Shown here in pieces: positions 49,846-58,997 of a DNA stretch of 64,000 bases. The stretch is taken from contig CANJVG010000003.1 of NCBI GenBank assembly GCA_947478005.1, positions 1 to 64,000 of the forward strand, written 5' to 3'. The stretch is from Bacteroidota bacterium (lineage in GTDB: Bacteria; Bacteroidota; Bacteroidia; Chitinophagales; LD1). The position numbers and the translations under genes are program-made. The notes under the pieces are model-generated. The model did no database searches. It was not told the origin of the DNA and worked only from the letters and a program-made list of their open reading frames with translations. The number at the start of each line of letters is the position of its first letter. Position 1 is the stretch's first letter.

Positions 49846-52647
49846 TTGAAATCACCAAATAAATTTTCGGCCAGCGAAAAAAAAATATTTATCAAAGGCG
49901 CCCGCGTTCACAATTTGAAGAACGTAGATGTCGAATTGCCGAAGAACAAATTCATCGTTATCACCGGTGTTTCCGGCTCCGGCAAATCCTCCCTCACCAT
50001 TGATACCTTGTTTGCCGAAGGCCAAAGGCGCTATGTCGAATCCCTCTCTTCCTATGCTCGCCAGTTTCTCAATCGAATGGATAAACCTGATGTAGACTAT
50101 ATCAAAGGCCTTTGTCCTGCCATCGCCATAGAACAAAAAGTATCTACCAAAACAACACGCTCCACCGTTGGCTCGCTTACAGAACTATACGATTACCTGC
50201 GCCTTTTGTTCGCGCGCATCGGCAAAACCTATTCGCCCAAAACAGGAGAGCTGGTGATTAAGCACGAAGTAAAAGATGTGGTTGATTTTATTTTCAAACT
50301 AAGCGAGGACGAAAAAGTCTTCATCTACTTTGAAGACAAAGTGCAGAAAGCTTTTGGAGATGATTTGAAACTGCTTTTGCAAAAAGGATTTACCAGAGTA
50401 AAGTTTGGGGATGAAGTGGCAAAGATTGAAGAGTTGCTGGAAGACAAGGATGCATTGAAGAAGAAACAGACTTCGATAAAGGTATTGGTGGACCGTTTAG
50501 TAGTGAAGCATGATGACGAAGATTTAATATCAAGAGCAGCTGACTCGGTTCAAACAGCATTCAGCGAAGGGCATGGCGATTGTGTAATTGAATATGGCGG
50601 GGATAAATCAAAAATGTTCTCCAATAGATTTGAGGCAGATGGAATTTCCTTCGAAGAACCGTCTCCCGATTTTTTCAACTTCAATAATCCTTACGGTGCC
50701 TGCAAAACTTGCGAAGGCTTTGGAACGGTAATGGGCTTGGATGAAGATTTAATTTTCCCTGAAAAAGAATTATCCATTTATGAAGGCGCTGTTGCACCCT
50801 GGAAAAGCGAAAAGATGCAGGAGTGGGCAGAGCCATTAATCAAAAAAGGAATTCTGTTCGACTTCCCAATCCATCGAGCCTACAAAGACCTGGATGAAAA
50901 AGACAAACAGTTGTTATGGGACGGCAACAAATACTTTAAAGGGCTGCATGACTTTTTTAAACATTTAGAAGAGCAGAGTTATAAAATTCAATACCGTGTT
51001 ATGCTTTCGCGCTTTCGCGGAAAAACAACCTGCCCCGATTGTAAGGGCTCGCGCATTCGTAAAGACTCACAGTATGTAAAAATTCAGGACAAGCATATCG
51101 CTCAGCTAATGCTGTTGCCAATAAAAGACCTGCACGCTTTTTTCAAAACAATCAGCCTGACAGAGCAGCAAGCCGAAATCGGCAAACGCATTCTCCTCGA
51201 AATAAACTCACGCTTGCAAACTATGATGGACGTAGGCTTAGGTTATCTGTCTTTAAACCGTTTATCCAATTCGCTTTCCGGAGGCGAAACACAGCGCATC
51301 AATCTCACTCGCTCTATCGGCAGTAACCTTACTTCTTCACTTTATATTTTAGATGAACCAAGTGTGGGTTTGCATCAACGAGACACAGAGAGATTAATAA
51401 AAGTTTTGAAAAATCTTCGCGACTTAGGCAACACGGTGGTGATTGTAGAACACGATGAAGATATAATGAAAGCCAGTGACCACATTGTAGATATGGGCCC
51501 CGAAGCAGGAATCTTTGGAGGCGAAGTAATGTTCAACGGAGTGTCGAAAGATTTGCTGAAATCAAAAACACTCACAGCAAAATATCTCAATGGCGAAATG
51601 GAAATTGCCTATAGCCGTAAAAGAAGAAAGCCATCTAACTGGATAGAGATTATCAGCGCCAGCCAAAACAATTTGAAAAGCATTGATGTAAAAATTCCAC
51701 TTGGAGCCTTAACGGTGGTGAGCGGAGTAAGCGGTTCCGGCAAAACAACTTTGATAAAGAAGATTCTGTATCCCGCATTGATGCGAATGTTCGATAGTGC
51801 TGCTGAAAAGCCAGGAACCTTCCGCGAACTGAAAGGCGACATGCGAAGAATTACTGCGGTGGAAATGATTGACCAGAACCCTTTAGGAAGAAGTTCTCGT
51901 TCTAATCCTGTTACCTACGTAAAATCCTATGATGGTATTCGCGAGTTGTTTGCACGCATGCAGCTTTCCAAGATACGCGGCTACTTGCCGAAAGATTTTT
52001 CCTTCAACGTAGAAGGCGGTCGCTGCGAAACATGTAAGGGAGATGGAGAGGTAATTGTAGAAATGCAGTTCCTGGCCGATGTTCATTTGAAATGCGAAAC
52101 TTGCAATGGAAAAAAATTCAAAGAAGAAGTCTTAGAAGTTCAGTTTAAGGGAAAAAACATTTACGAGGTTTTGGAATTGAGCGTTGACGAATCACTCGAT
52201 TTCTTCCAAGGAGACGAAAGTATTGTCACTAAACTTCTGCCTTTACAAAAAGTAGGTTTGGGATATGTAAAGTTGGGACAATCGAGTTCTACGTTGAGCG
52301 GTGGCGAAGCGCAGAGGGTAAAGTTGGCTTCCTTTCTAAGCAAAGGAGTTGCACCCAATCCAATCCTTTTCATTTTTGATGAACCAACAACGGGATTGCA
52401 TTTCCATGACATCAACAAACTTGTTTCTTCCTTCAATCAATTGATAGAAGTAGGTCATTCGGTAATTGTAATCGAACATAACATGGACGTAATAAAATGT
52501 GCTGACTGGCTGATAGATTTAGGCCCAGAGGGAGGCGATGAGGGTGGCAACCTGGTATATCAGGGTGCACCGGAAGGCATACTTTCCGAAAAATCTTCCT
52601 ATACTGCACATTACCTAAAGGAAAAATTGAACAAAGAATTAAATTGA
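49846..52647 (+). CDS. uvrA: excinuclease ABC subunit UvrA
   Basis: UvrA finds bulky DNA lesions with UvrB in nucleotide excision repair. Both ABC modules are complete: Walker A GVSGSGKSS (residues 41-49) and SGVSGSGKTT (about 628-637), signatures LSGGETQRIN (about 478) and LSGGEAQRVK (about 818), and zinc-binding CxxC pairs (CKTCEGFG, CPDCKGSR, CETCKGDGEV, CETCNGKKF). Length of 933 aa is normal. The start appears to be TTG at 49846; no ATG is available before the conserved IFIKGARVHNLKNV block. Confidence 0.96.
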   Translation: MKSPNKFSASEKKIFIKGARVHNLKNVDVELPKNKFIVITGVSGSGKSSLTIDTLFAEGQRRYVESLSSYARQFLNRMDKPDVDYIKGLCPAIAIEQKVSTKTTRSTVGSLTELYDYLRLLFARIGKTYSPKTGELVIKHEVKDVVDFIFKLSEDEKVFIYFEDKVQKAFGDDLKLLLQKGFTRVKFGDEVAKIEELLEDKDALKKKQTSIKVLVDRLVVKHDDEDLISRAADSVQTAFSEGHGDCVIEYGGDKSKMFSNRFEADGISFEEPSPDFFNFNNPYGACKTCEGFGTVMGLDEDLIFPEKELSIYEGAVAPWKSEKMQEWAEPLIKKGILFDFPIHRAYKDLDEKDKQLLWDGNKYFKGLHDFFKHLEEQSYKIQYRVMLSRFRGKTTCPDCKGSRIRKDSQYVKIQDKHIAQLMLLPIKDLHAFFKTISLTEQQAEIGKRILLEINSRLQTMMDVGLGYLSLNRLSNSLSGGETQRINLTRSIGSNLTSSLYILDEPSVGLHQRDTERLIKVLKNLRDLGNTVVIVEHDEDIMKASDHIVDMGPEAGIFGGEVMFNGVSKDLLKSKTLTAKYLNGEMEIAYSRKRRKPSNWIEIISASQNNLKSIDVKIPLGALTVVSGVSGSGKTTLIKKILYPALMRMFDSAAEKPGTFRELKGDMRRITAVEMIDQNPLGRSSRSNPVTYVKSYDGIRELFARMQLSKIRGYLPKDFSFNVEGGRCETCKGDGEVIVEMQFLADVHLKCETCNGKKFKEEVLEVQFKGKNIYEVLELSVDESLDFFQGDESIVTKLLPLQKVGLGYVKLGQSSSTLSGGEAQRVKLASFLSKGVAPNPILFIFDEPTTGLHFHDINKLVSSFNQLIEVGHSVIVIEHNMDVIKCADWLIDLGPEGGDEGGNLVYQGAPEGILSEKSSYTAHYLKEKLNKELN

Positions 52648-52671
52648 TTTTCCTTATTGCAAAAGCATAAC

Positions 52672-53697
52672 GTGAAACGGAGAATACTTAGTTTGTTGCT
52701 TATATTTTTTGCTTGTGCGCATTTGAGCGGGCAGAGCTTTTATGGAGTTGTAAAAAAGGCAGACAGCCTTTCCTCACCTATCTTCCAGGCACAAGTTGAA
52801 GTAATGGAATTGGATAAACCAGCCAATATCTACAAAACCTATTTTGACGGAGGATACAAATTCAACGTCAGTAAAAACCGGACTTACACTATTAAAGTTT
52901 CTTATCCGGGCTATATCGATACAATTTTTACAGTGCAAACCGATAAAGCAGGAAAGCCATTTCCTCCAAACCTGATAGTGAGATTAATGAAGGACGGCAT
53001 GCGGTTAATGGGGAAAATAAGAAGTAGAGAAGAAGAGTTTCCCATTAAAGAAGCCACGATTATTCTAAAGAACGTAATGACAAAGGAGGAATTTTCCATT
53101 ACAACAGGCATTGACGGAGCTTATAATTTCAAACTCGAGTATGAAACCAATTACAAGGTCTCTATTGACAAGCGCTCCACTGGAATACTCAACCATTTTA
53201 AAGACACCAGCTTTTATGTTTCTACCATTGGCTTCAATCTTCCACTTGACTATAAGCTGGATATTTTCCTTGACCCGATTCTAAATCCTGACCCTGAATT
53301 GATAGATCGATATAACTCTATAAAACAACCTTTTCTCGCAAACACAAATCCTACTTCTAAAGAAAAACAAGAAAGGATTTCAAAAGCAAAGGGCTCTGCT
53401 GATAAAATGGAAATCAAACAACCATTTGTTCAGGAAGCGAGTACAAAAGAAGCAGATAACACGGTTTCTAAAATGCAAGAGCAGTTAGAGAAAACAAAAA
53501 GAGAATTAGAAGAACTTAAGAAATTGAATGAAAGCATAAAGAAAAATTCAGGTGGAATCTCTCAGCCTACATCAAACAGGAAAAAGAAAAAGGAAGATGC
53601 TAATCTGGAAGTAGTTATCATCCGTGATGAGCCTGTGAGAAAAGGAACGAAAGAAACAGATAAAATTAGAGGCGTTCAGGATTCTATACCAAGGTGA
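52672..53697 (+). CDS. secreted carboxypeptidase-regulatory-like protein with C-terminal coiled coil
   Basis: A signal peptide (KRRILSLLLIFFACAHL, cleaved after SGQS near residue 22) is followed by beta-sandwich segments of the carboxypeptidase-regulatory type (AQVEVMELDKPANI, FNVSKNRTYTIKVSYPGYID, about 35-95; a second copy at about 110-165). After about residue 240 comes a charged coiled coil (about 255-290, KMQEQLEKTKRELEELKK). I chose GTG at 52672; an in-frame TTG at 52657 is the alternative. Such proteins are often envelope components beside T9SS/gliding genes; gldD/gldE are convergent just downstream. Function is unknown. Confidence 0.75.
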   Translation: MKRRILSLLLIFFACAHLSGQSFYGVVKKADSLSSPIFQAQVEVMELDKPANIYKTYFDGGYKFNVSKNRTYTIKVSYPGYIDTIFTVQTDKAGKPFPPNLIVRLMKDGMRLMGKIRSREEEFPIKEATIILKNVMTKEEFSITTGIDGAYNFKLEYETNYKVSIDKRSTGILNHFKDTSFYVSTIGFNLPLDYKLDIFLDPILNPDPELIDRYNSIKQPFLANTNPTSKEKQERISKAKGSADKMEIKQPFVQEASTKEADNTVSKMQEQLEKTKRELEELKKLNESIKKNSGGISQPTSNRKKKKEDANLEVVIIRDEPVRKGTKETDKIRGVQDSIPR

Positions 53698-53700
53698 AAA

Positions 53701-54300
53701 CTATTTCCACTCAAAAGTCTTAATCATCTGCTGTAAATCAGCTTTTACAAAACTAAGAACCGGACTCATGCTATCTGCATTGGGTTGGCTATAGAAATAA
53801 AGAGCTCCGCGAATGAAGTGACGATTGGTATCGGTTAAAAAAAACTGAACATTGCTTGCCGCATCGCCTCCTAAGTCATAAAGAATGCCACCTACCCCAT
53901 GCGCATTATCAACTTTAATCTCATCAATGTAATTTGCCTTTTTTGTGTGTTTAAAGGCCATCTTGTGTGCGTCTTCTACCAAATGCTCTAAACTCATAGA
54001 GTCGTTAATATCCTTATATGTTAAATTGATAACACCGTTGAGCGTTGGGAAATAAATATTGAGCCAGCATTGATCGCTTCGAAGTCTTTCGCCAAAATAA
54101 GTTGTGTCTCGTGATACCTTGGTATAAACCGGCTTCTCGAATTTAAATGGACACTCCTGTGGGTCATACAATTCATACTTTCTATCGGGAAAGATTACAC
54201 GGGGATATGCTTTTTGTTTAGGCGTATAATCACCATGGCAAGAGGACAAAATCACTGAACAGAGAGCGCACCATACAGAAAAAAAACGCCTATGCTTCAT
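53701..54300 (-). CDS. gldD: gliding motility lipoprotein GldD
   Basis: A lipoprotein signal ends at Cys 21 (VILSSC) and is followed by the family block YTPKQKAYPRVIFPDRKYEL and CPFKFEKPVYTKV. GldD is essential for gliding and T9SS-linked functions in Flavobacterium johnsoniae; its biochemical role is not settled. It overlaps the gldE reading frame by 11 bp and is translated after it. Confidence 0.92.
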   Translation of the reverse strand: MKHRRFFSVWCALCSVILSSCHGDYTPKQKAYPRVIFPDRKYELYDPQECPFKFEKPVYTKVSRDTTYFGERLRSDQCWLNIYFPTLNGVINLTYKDINDSMSLEHLVEDAHKMAFKHTKKANYIDEIKVDNAHGVGGILYDLGGDAASNVQFFLTDTNRHFIRGALYFYSQPNADSMSPVLSFVKADLQQMIKTFEWK

Positions 54301-55642
54301 TTGTGATTTTTACCTTTTCAATTCTGTTTTTCAATACAGATATAATGGTGAACTTATAATTCAGTAATTTCATTTCCTCCCCGTTTTTAGGAATACGACC
54401 TACTATTTCAAGTATCAGGCCGGCTATAGTTTCTGATTCACCCCTTAGTTCGTCAAAGGTAACTATGGGCATCTCCATTAAATGGCATACATCTACTAAT
54501 GGGGTGCTGCCATTAAATAGAAAATTGCGGTCATCAATTTTTTTAAATCCGGTTTCTGTTGCTTCATCAAACTCATCAGTGATGTCTCCAACAACCTCTT
54601 CAACAATATCCTCAAGAGTAATTATTCCAGCTGTGCCACCAAATTCATCGGCTACAATCGCCAAGTGCTTTCTGTTCTGTTGAATTTCACGTAGCAGATC
54701 ATCTATTTTCTTTGTTTCCGGAACGAAGAAGGGTTCGCGAACTAAACTCTGCCAGCCAAATTTTATATCCTGATTCAAGTGTTCAATCAAATCCTTGATG
54801 TTTAACACCCCAACCATATTATCGGGAGTCTCTTTATAAACAGGATATCGGGAATACCCGTGCTCTCGGACGAAACCCATTAACTCCACAAAGTTGTAAT
54901 CATAATCTATAGAAATCATAACTGAACGAGGGCGCATAACCTGTTTAACGGTAATATTCCCAAAATGAACAATCCCTTTAAGCAGTTTCGCATCTTGCTT
55001 AGATTCCTTCTTCTCTACCGTTATTTCAATCGCTTTGTTTATCTCTTCTATGTCAATTTCAGCATTGTATTTTTTCAACCTCCTTTCCAGAAATTGTGTG
55101 CCGCCCACTAACACAAAATTTACAGGTTGAAAAATTTTTATGAGCAGATTAAAAACACCACTCATGGCACGTGCAATTTTTACTTTGTTATAAGTAGCAT
55201 ATACTTTTGGAGTAGCTTCCCCGAAGAGCACGAGGAAGAAGGTAACGACAAGCACGTTCCAAAGAAACTCAATTGCATAGGCAGGCAAGATAAATTCTCC
55301 AATTGCATAATCGTGAAAGTTGAACATCTTCTTGGTAACAAAGTAAGAAGTAACGACTACACCAATGTTAACCAGATTGTTGCTGATAAGAATGGTTGAA
55401 AGAAGATACCGCGGCTTATCTAAAAGTTTCCCTACTCGATTATCGGCAGGGTCTTCGCTTTCGCGAAGCGCATCCACCTCAACATGGCTCAAAGAGAAAT
55501 ACGCTATTTCGCTGGCCGACATTACTGCCGAGCAAATAATCAATAGTAAAATAATAAAGTTCGCTATAAAAACAGCAGTAGTTGGCGCGTTGACAAACGA
55601 CTGCAAAAAGACAAAGTGTGAGCTACTAAAATCAGCGTCCAA
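54290..55642 (-). CDS. gldE: gliding motility-associated protein GldE (CNNM/CorC-like)
   Basis: An N-terminal DUF21/CNNM transmembrane domain (about residues 15-205, 3-4 hydrophobic segments, with SASEIAYFSLSHVEVDAL) is followed by a CBS pair (about 225-350, with VKQVMRPRSVMISIDY and KDLIEHLNQDIKF) and a CorC_HlyC domain (about 365-445, with ETIAGLILEIVGRIP). GldE is paired with gldD in gliding Bacteroidota and can suppress some gldD defects. The acidic residues of the TransporterAssoc domain are intact. Confidence 0.92.
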   Translation of the reverse strand: MDADFSSSHFVFLQSFVNAPTTAVFIANFIILLLIICSAVMSASEIAYFSLSHVEVDALRESEDPADNRVGKLLDKPRYLLSTILISNNLVNIGVVVTSYFVTKKMFNFHDYAIGEFILPAYAIEFLWNVLVVTFFLVLFGEATPKVYATYNKVKIARAMSGVFNLLIKIFQPVNFVLVGGTQFLERRLKKYNAEIDIEEINKAIEITVEKKESKQDAKLLKGIVHFGNITVKQVMRPRSVMISIDYDYNFVELMGFVREHGYSRYPVYKETPDNMVGVLNIKDLIEHLNQDIKFGWQSLVREPFFVPETKKIDDLLREIQQNRKHLAIVADEFGGTAGIITLEDIVEEVVGDITDEFDEATETGFKKIDDRNFLFNGSTPLVDVCHLMEMPIVTFDELRGESETIAGLILEIVGRIPKNGEEMKLLNYKFTIISVLKNRIEKVKITNEA

Positions 55643-55663
55643 TGGTTATGGTTTAGAAAGAAA

Positions 55664-55690
55664 GAATCCCGCTTTTATAAGGCGGGATTC
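55664..55690 (-). terminator. intrinsic terminator between ssb and gldE
   Basis: On the minus strand GAATCCCGC/GCGGGATTC (55682-55690 with 55664-55672) forms a 9-bp stem followed by TTTCTTT. It lies between the ssb stop and the gldE start, so gldE-gldD should have its own promoter or depend on read-through. Confidence 0.82.
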
Positions 55691-55708
55691 AAAAATCAAT
55701 TTTGAAAT

Positions 55709-56149
55709 TTAGAATGGCAAATCATCATCTGGTGCAGAAGTATTAGCAGGCGCTTCTTCGCGAACAGGAGAATTTGAATTAGATGTGGGTGCAGAATAAC
55801 TTCCGCCACCACCGGAATCTTTTTTACTGTCTAACATTTTAAATCCTTCGCAAACGACTTCTGTTACATAGCGCTTGTTACCGTCTTTGTCATCATAAGA
55901 GCGTGTTTTTATTTTACCTTCTACATGAATCAAGCTGCCCTTTTTCAAGTACTTTTCGGCTACCTCCGCTAACTTTGGAGTAGGGATTTTCACATTGTGC
56001 CAATCAGTTTGCTCTACCTTGTTACCTTGCTTGTCTTTGTAACTATCATCTGTAGCAACGGTGAATTCTGCAATCGCGCCACCGTTTTCGAAATGTTTTA
56101 CTACAGGGTCTTTGCCCAATCTGCCTATAAGAAATACTTTGTTAACCAT
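55709..56149 (-). CDS. ssb: single-stranded DNA-binding protein
   Basis: An OB-fold spans residues 1-105 (VNKVFLIGRLGKDPVVKHFE, TDWHNVKIP, KGSLIHVEGKIKTRSY). A Ser/Gly/Asn-rich linker follows, and the protein ends with the acidic tip DDDLPF that recruits repair partners. Length of 146 aa is typical. It sits between mutY and gldE as in many Bacteroidota. Confidence 0.95.
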   Translation of the reverse strand: MVNKVFLIGRLGKDPVVKHFENGGAIAEFTVATDDSYKDKQGNKVEQTDWHNVKIPTPKLAEVAEKYLKKGSLIHVEGKIKTRSYDDKDGNKRYVTEVVCEGFKMLDSKKDSGGGGSYSAPTSNSNSPVREEAPANTSAPDDDLPF

Positions 56150-56185
56150 AGCTATAAATTTTATGTGTTTGAAATAATGGGAATA

Positions 56186-57247
56186 CTAAAGTAAGGACTT
56201 TTCAAATAAAAACAAATGAATTGTTTTTGGTAAGGCTAATTGAGCGAGCGCCTTAATCTTAACTAGCCTTGCTTTTTCTATTTGTAAAGCGCGAATATCC
56301 TTTACCACAAGATGAATAAACCGAAAATGAATTTTCTGATGCGAGAGCAGTTGAATAATTTCTTTTGAGCTCGATTCAATTTTAAAGTCTTCTGTTTTGA
56401 GGAATTTCAAAAGGGTGTTCTTCAAATTCTTCGTCAACGGCTTTTCTGTTTCAATCAGCGGTAGTTCATAGAGGCTTTTCCAGATGTCGCTATCGGTTCG
56501 CTTTTGAATGAAGATTTCTTTCTCGTTTTTAATCACCAGGTAATTGAAGTAGCGATTTCTGATTTTGGTTTTCTTTTCTCGATACGGGAGCACATCAATC
56601 GTCCCTTCTTTTTTTGCCACACATATTTTGTTCAATGGGCAAACCTCACATTTCGGATTTGGAGGCACACACACGGTGCCTCCAAAATCCATAATAGCCT
56701 GATTGTAAATGGCAGGATTCTTTTCATCCAAAACCTCTTGTGCAAGCTGGGCAAATTCTTTCTTCCCTTCGGTAATATCGAAAGCAGTTTCTACGCCAAA
56801 CACACGCGATAAAACACGAATAACGTTTCCATCTACCACGGCTTTTTTTTCGCTAAAGGCAAACGAAGCAATTGCCGCAGCGGTATAATCACCCACACCC
56901 CTCAGCTTCTTCAATCCATCGAAGGTGTTTGGAAATATTCCTTTGTAATTCTGCTGAATGTTCTTGGCTGTTTCGTGCAGGTTTCGTGCGCGGGAGTAAT
57001 AACCCAACCCCTGCCAAAGCCGCATTACTTCATCTTCTTTTGCCAGTGCCAGATGTTTTACGCTCGGATATTTTTCCTTAAACCGAAGAAAATAAGGAAG
57101 CCCCTGCTCTACTCGCGTTTGTTGCAAAATAATTTCACTCAGCCAGATGTAATAGGGATTCTTTTCTCCCTTCCAGGGCATCTCGCGCCTGTTCTCTTCT
57201 TCGTTCCATTGCAATAAAAGAGCAGCAAATTTTTTCTTGCTGTTCAT
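56186..57247 (-). CDS. mutY: A/G-specific adenine glycosylase MutY
   Basis: MutY removes adenine mispaired with 8-oxoguanine. The helix-hairpin-helix domain has LSEIILQQTRVEQGLPY (catalytic Glu region, about residues 33-49) and LRGVGDYTAAAIASFA with VDGNVIRVLSRVFGV. The iron-sulfur cluster cysteines follow the C-x6-C-x2-C-x5-C pattern in VCVPPNPKCEVCPLNKIC (about 191-208). The C-terminal Nudix-like domain (about 225-350) reads 8-oxoG. The gene starts immediately after the stop of the lipoprotein gene upstream. Confidence 0.95.
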   Translation of the reverse strand: MNSKKKFAALLLQWNEEENRREMPWKGEKNPYYIWLSEIILQQTRVEQGLPYFLRFKEKYPSVKHLALAKEDEVMRLWQGLGYYSRARNLHETAKNIQQNYKGIFPNTFDGLKKLRGVGDYTAAAIASFAFSEKKAVVDGNVIRVLSRVFGVETAFDITEGKKEFAQLAQEVLDEKNPAIYNQAIMDFGGTVCVPPNPKCEVCPLNKICVAKKEGTIDVLPYREKKTKIRNRYFNYLVIKNEKEIFIQKRTDSDIWKSLYELPLIETEKPLTKNLKNTLLKFLKTEDFKIESSSKEIIQLLSHQKIHFRFIHLVVKDIRALQIEKARLVKIKALAQLALPKTIHLFLFEKSLL

Positions 57248-58336
57248 CTATGGAATGGTGTAGTTGATTTGTGTGGTGGCGTTAGTGGTGCTGTGCTCTG
57301 GCAAGGTGAATGTTGTAGGGGTGGCACTAAGCCAATCGCCATGATAATTGTAGATGTTTCCATCCGTATCATACATGGCATAGAGATAATAAGTGCCAGG
57401 GTGCATGTAGTTGAAAGTGAAGTCATGGTCGTTGGAAGGAAGGCTGACATAGCGCGAACGACATTTCAGGTTAATGGTGATGCCGGAGAACAATGGCTGT
57501 GTAGTAATCATCAACAGCACCTTTTTATTCGGATTGGGTGAATGAGTTCCGTCAAAAGAATAGCTGATAGTTGCTTTGCCAAGGTAAGGTTGCTGCGCTT
57601 CGGTATATGGGTCGGCACCGGTGGTAGAATAAAAAATAGATTCAGGTTGACCGGTGAAGGAAGGGGAGAAATCTTTTGTCAAAGTTTTTTGTGGGAAATT
57701 AAAATGACTTACTGCATTGGCGCAGGAAGTAAGGTCTTGCAAACCTGCGCTCCAACTCATGTGCAAAACAGGAGCTGTCAATGAATTCAGTTTGTTGGTG
57801 TATGACCTAAGGGTCATACTATCGCCTTTAAAAATCACCTCGCTGTAGGCGCGGTTTCTGCCCTTCACTATTTCCGAGAAGAGGTAATACGATTGCGCAC
57901 TCGTTTCCGAAACACTGTCGGCCAGCAAATAGGAAACCCTTGTAAACCCCGCAAAGCCGCCACCGTTTCTGAAACATACTTTGTAGCTGCCGTTGTATTT
58001 GGCAATGAAGAAAGACATGTGTATGTCGTTCAGACTGTCCAATTCATTCTTCGATGAAATCTGATTTTCAGAAATCGGTCTGAAATCTACAATCCATTCG
58101 GGATAGCTACCGAGCCCCGTGGTAGAAGTAACAGGTCCATCCCAGATTCCTTTTATCTTACTCAACAAGCCAAAACCCAGGGTGTTGTCGAGGGTGTAAA
58201 TGGTGGTGTCAACGGGTATTTGGGTGGTATCTACAGGAGGAGTGACGTTAGGGTTGGGTTTGTCTTTGCACGAGTTGGCAAAGAAAGCGAACACAAATAC
58301 CGACAGCAGAATCGCAAGGACCGAATATTTTTTCAT
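57248..58336 (-). CDS. lipoprotein of unknown function
   Basis: A lipoprotein signal ends at Cys 23 (FFANSC), followed by a Pro/Thr/Asp-rich linker (about 25-45). The rest is beta-rich; GFGLLSKIKGIWDGPVTS (about 52-69) and a C-terminal segment with MHPGTYYLYAMYDTDGN (about 315-331) stand out. No family is recognised. It lies between HU and mutY, whose stop and start codons are adjacent, so it is inserted into a gene block that is usually contiguous. Location in the envelope is inferred from the signal. Confidence 0.75.
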   Translation of the reverse strand: MKKYSVLAILLSVFVFAFFANSCKDKPNPNVTPPVDTTQIPVDTTIYTLDNTLGFGLLSKIKGIWDGPVTSTTGLGSYPEWIVDFRPISENQISSKNELDSLNDIHMSFFIAKYNGSYKVCFRNGGGFAGFTRVSYLLADSVSETSAQSYYLFSEIVKGRNRAYSEVIFKGDSMTLRSYTNKLNSLTAPVLHMSWSAGLQDLTSCANAVSHFNFPQKTLTKDFSPSFTGQPESIFYSTTGADPYTEAQQPYLGKATISYSFDGTHSPNPNKKVLLMITTQPLFSGITINLKCRSRYVSLPSNDHDFTFNYMHPGTYYLYAMYDTDGNIYNYHGDWLSATPTTFTLPEHSTTNATTQINYTIP

Positions 58337-58456
58337 GACTTGATTTTAATGCCACAAAGCTATGAACTATGAAGAAAGTTTTTGTTTGAAAGAATATTTT
58401 TCACCTTTATGCATATTTTTCAATTTACCATTGTATAACTAAACCAACCGTGGACC

Positions 58457-58771
58457 ATGAGAAAAGTTGACATTGTTTCTAAAATAGCCGATGTAACAGG
58501 AGTGCCGAAAACAGATGTATTGATTACCCTGGAGGCATTTTTTAAGGAAGTTAAAAACCAGGTGAAAACCGGAGAGAGCGTTTATGTACGGGGCTTCGGA
58601 AGTTTTGTGCCCAAACTGCGGGCAGAGAAAATAGGCCGCATTATTTCGCGCAAAGAATCTTGCGTTATTCCTGCTCATTATATTCCGGCCTTCAAACCTG
58701 CCCAGATTTTTGTGGATCAGGTGAAGAAGAATTTTAAGCCGGGGGATGAGAAAAAGGAGGAGCGGGCATAG
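58457..58771 (+). CDS. HU/IHF-family DNA-binding protein
   Basis: Residues 1-92 cover the HU fold: VSKIADVTGVPKTDVLITLEA, the GESVYVRGFGSFVPKLRAEK block (about 39-58), a beta arm with GRIISRKESCVIPAHYIPAF (the conserved Pro is near residue 74), and a last helix. The Lys/Glu-rich tail is a short extension. It bends DNA and is a nucleoid protein. In Bacteroidota this gene flanks mutY. A 65-bp palindrome and a 21-bp repeat array lie directly downstream. Confidence 0.92.
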   Translation: MRKVDIVSKIADVTGVPKTDVLITLEAFFKEVKNQVKTGESVYVRGFGSFVPKLRAEKIGRIISRKESCVIPAHYIPAFKPAQIFVDQVKKNFKPGDEKKEERA

Positions 58772-58799
58772 CAGTAGTTTTTCTGCTGTTACAATAGAC

Positions 58800-58825
58800 G
58801 CGCCTGTGTTTCGAAATACAGGCGC
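58800..58825 (+). terminator. hairpin terminator-like element after the HU gene
   Basis: GCGCCTGT (58800-58807) and ACAGGCGC (58818-58825) form an 8-bp stem that extends inward through TTTCGAAA. Only a short T-rich tail (TGTATCTTTA) follows, so its strength is uncertain. Confidence 0.6.
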
Positions 58826-58881
58826 TGTATCTTTATCCAAAAGCCAGCAACAAATCAAAAGTAATTGCTCACCTGCTCGGT

Positions 58882-58946
58882 GAACAGGATATGAAAAGTC
58901 AAGAGCCGAAGAATTTCTTCGGCTCTTGACTTTTCATATCCTGTTC
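58882..58946. repeat. 65-bp perfect palindrome (32-bp arms, 1-bp centre)
   Basis: The arm 58882-58913 begins GAACAGGATATG and ends GCCGAAGAA; its exact reverse complement runs from 58915 to 58946. Only the central T (58914) is unpaired. No T-run follows on either strand. A weaker TCACC/GGTGA hairpin directly precedes it. Confidence 0.93.
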
Positions 58947-58997
58947 TGAATTTATTCCGATATTTGGTTTTTTAACACGTTTAGTGTTCCCCATCCC

